Of a stretch of DNA of 64,000 bases, positions 62,942 through 64,000 are shown in pieces. The notes under the pieces were generated by a model, which was not told the origin of the DNA, did not search any database, and worked only from the letters and a program-made list of their open reading frames with translations. Source of the stretch: JACJYC01 sp964558465 (lineage in GTDB: Bacteria; Bacteroidota; Bacteroidia; Chitinophagales; Saprospiraceae); NCBI GenBank assembly GCA_964558465.1, contig CAZLEF010000003.1:70829-134828 (forward strand). Reading direction: 5' to 3'. Within the stretch, counting starts at the first letter, position 1. Every line of letters starts with the position of its first letter. Position numbers and translations under genes: made by a program.

Positions 62942-64000
62942 ATGCAAACCCTCGAAATCATCATCGGCCTCATCTTCATCTTCTTGCTGCTCAGCTTGTT
63001 AGCAACGACCGTGCAAGAACTGGTCGCCTCCGTCATGGGCCTGCGGGGCAAGATCCTGCTCAAAGCCGTCGTCAAACTCCTGGAGGTGGACGCCGAAGAG
63101 GCGGGCGAACGCATCGCCAACAGCCAGGCCGTCAAAGATTTCAAAAATAAAATTATCGGCAGCAAAGTCTATCAAAAGTACAGCGGCCGCTACTTATGGG
63201 TCCGCCAGTTGCCCTCTTACCTGTCGGCCGACCAGGTGTCAGCCGTGATTTCCGAATTGATTGCCGCCGAAGAGGAGGAACAAACCAAAACCGCCGCCGC
63301 CCGAGGGCTCGATCCGGAAAAACTGACCGGCCAGCCTTCTTACAGTCTGTTGGCCAACCTCAAACACAGCGAACTGCGCAACAACCTGCACGTGGTGTGC
63401 AATGCCGGAAAAAGCGCTCCCGCAGCCGCCGGCGCCCGGTCCTTTAACCTGGAGGCCTACCTGGAGGAGAAAACAAGCGATGTGGAAAAAAATGTGGGGG
63501 AAGTGGTCGACAAAGCCAAAGCCGCCTTCAAAAAACAATACGACGAAATCATGGACCGCGCCACCGGCTGGTACAAACGCAGCGTACAAGCCACGCTGCT
63601 CATCATCGGCATGGTCATCGCCGTCAGCTTCGACGCGGATACTTTCAAGATCTACAGCAACCTGACCTATAACCCGGATGCGCGCCAGCAACTGCTCAGC
63701 CTGGCCGGTAACTTTGTCGATGATAACCGGATCACCGTTTACACGGCGCCAAAAGATTCCTCCCTGACAGATACGGCCAACGTGTCGCGCCTGCAGGGAC
63801 TGGTCGATTCACTTTTGTACCACGAAATCCAGAACATACCCTCCCCGCTGGGCTTGGGTTGGCAAAATCCGCTTTCGGAACAAGTGAAAATGGCAGAGTC
63901 CAAAGGCCAGTCGCCCGCCAGATTTTATCTGTTCAAACTCTTCGGCTGGATCGTTACCGCCCTGGCCATTTCCCTGGGCGCGCCGTTCTGGTTCGATATG
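62942..64000 (+). CDS. Membrane protein, 3' end beyond window (353 codons seen)
   Basis: ATG 62942 opens a frame that stays open to the window end. The product starts MQTLEIIIGLIFIFLLLSLLATTVQELVASVMGL, an N-terminal membrane span. A soluble alpha-helical part with a coiled coil follows (DVEKNVGEVVDKAKAAFKKQYDEIMDRAT), then a second span (VQATLLIIGMVIAVSF, about residue 220) and a third at the edge (LFGWIVTALAISLGAPFWF). G/C-richer codon use than the TPR gene returns to the genome norm. Similar membrane proteins are found near eCIS loci, but the link and function are uncertain. Confidence 0.8.
   Translation, partial: MQTLEIIIGLIFIFLLLSLLATTVQELVASVMGLRGKILLKAVVKLLEVDAEEAGERIANSQAVKDFKNKIIGSKVYQKYSGRYLWVRQLPSYLSADQVSAVISELIAAEEEEQTKTAAARGLDPEKLTGQPSYSLLANLKHSELRNNLHVVCNAGKSAPAAAGARSFNLEAYLEEKTSDVEKNVGEVVDKAKAAFKKQYDEIMDRATGWYKRSVQATLLIIGMVIAVSFDADTFKIYSNLTYNPDARQQLLSLAGNFVDDNRITVYTAPKDSSLTDTANVSRLQGLVDSLLYHEIQNIPSPLGLGWQNPLSEQVKMAESKGQSPARFYLFKLFGWIVTALAISLGAPFWFDM

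Overview
This window looks like a chromosomal segment of a free-living Bacteroidota, possibly Saprospiria/Lewinella-like (low confidence on the order). Signs of this are A/T-rich leaders directly before ATG codons, TTG starts, a TAnnTTTG-type promoter before hypF, outer-membrane beta-barrel and lipoprotein genes, a DUF5908-type mini-gene, and a Bacteroidota-style extracellular contractile injection system (eCIS). One 10-N assembly gap lies inside hypF. No tRNA, rRNA, CRISPR or transposase gene was recognised.

Region 1 (1-6241): a minus-strand response regulator cut by the window edge, then the [NiFe]-hydrogenase maturation genes hypF-hypC-hypD-hypE and a UreH/NicO-type nickel transporter. HypE/HypF make and load the cyanide ligand, HypC/HypD carry the Fe(CN)2CO unit, and the permease supplies nickel. 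hypA, hypB and the hydrogenase subunits are not in the window.

Region 2 (6438-13867): housekeeping and accessory genes. These are a His-rich secreted protein, two membrane proteins, a beta-barrel, glucokinase, a small orphan protein, a Cys-rich lipoprotein, a periplasmic metallo-beta-lactamase-fold hydrolase, an endolysin-like muramidase and a membrane-anchored AraC-type regulator. The spacers are filled with low-complexity and inverted repeats, including a 100-bp inverted repeat (99/100 matches) around 10.07-11.86 kb.

Region 3 (13946-42778): a LytTR regulator, then a long co-oriented eCIS gene set: Pvc16-like cap protein, an unknown 471-aa protein, one sheath, two coiled-coil proteins, two tube proteins, DUF5908-like protein, LysM/Pvc7-like hub, VgrG-like spike, PAAR tip, gp25-like wedge, two giant baseplate proteins (Pvc11- and Pvc12-like), a 1494-residue outer protein and a tape-measure protein. 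No AAA+ ATPase (Pvc15-like) is present in the window.

Region 4 (42983-62777): a cargo array. Eight proteins carry related N-terminal leaders (FF-rich motifs, usually followed by IQAKL and the DUF4157 region). Their C-termini differ: two His/Cys-dyad caspase-like domains, a 1589-residue protein with three M15-type peptidase modules plus an HGNE motif, an NlpC/P60 domain, a muramidase, a non-specific nuclease, and two unknowns. A ninth small ORF is an NlpC/P60-like fragment. A lipoprotein and a TPR protein sit directly behind two of the cargo genes. Several predicted activities attack peptidoglycan, which suggests that this eCIS may act on bacteria; this is inference. The window ends in a membrane protein gene that runs off the edge.
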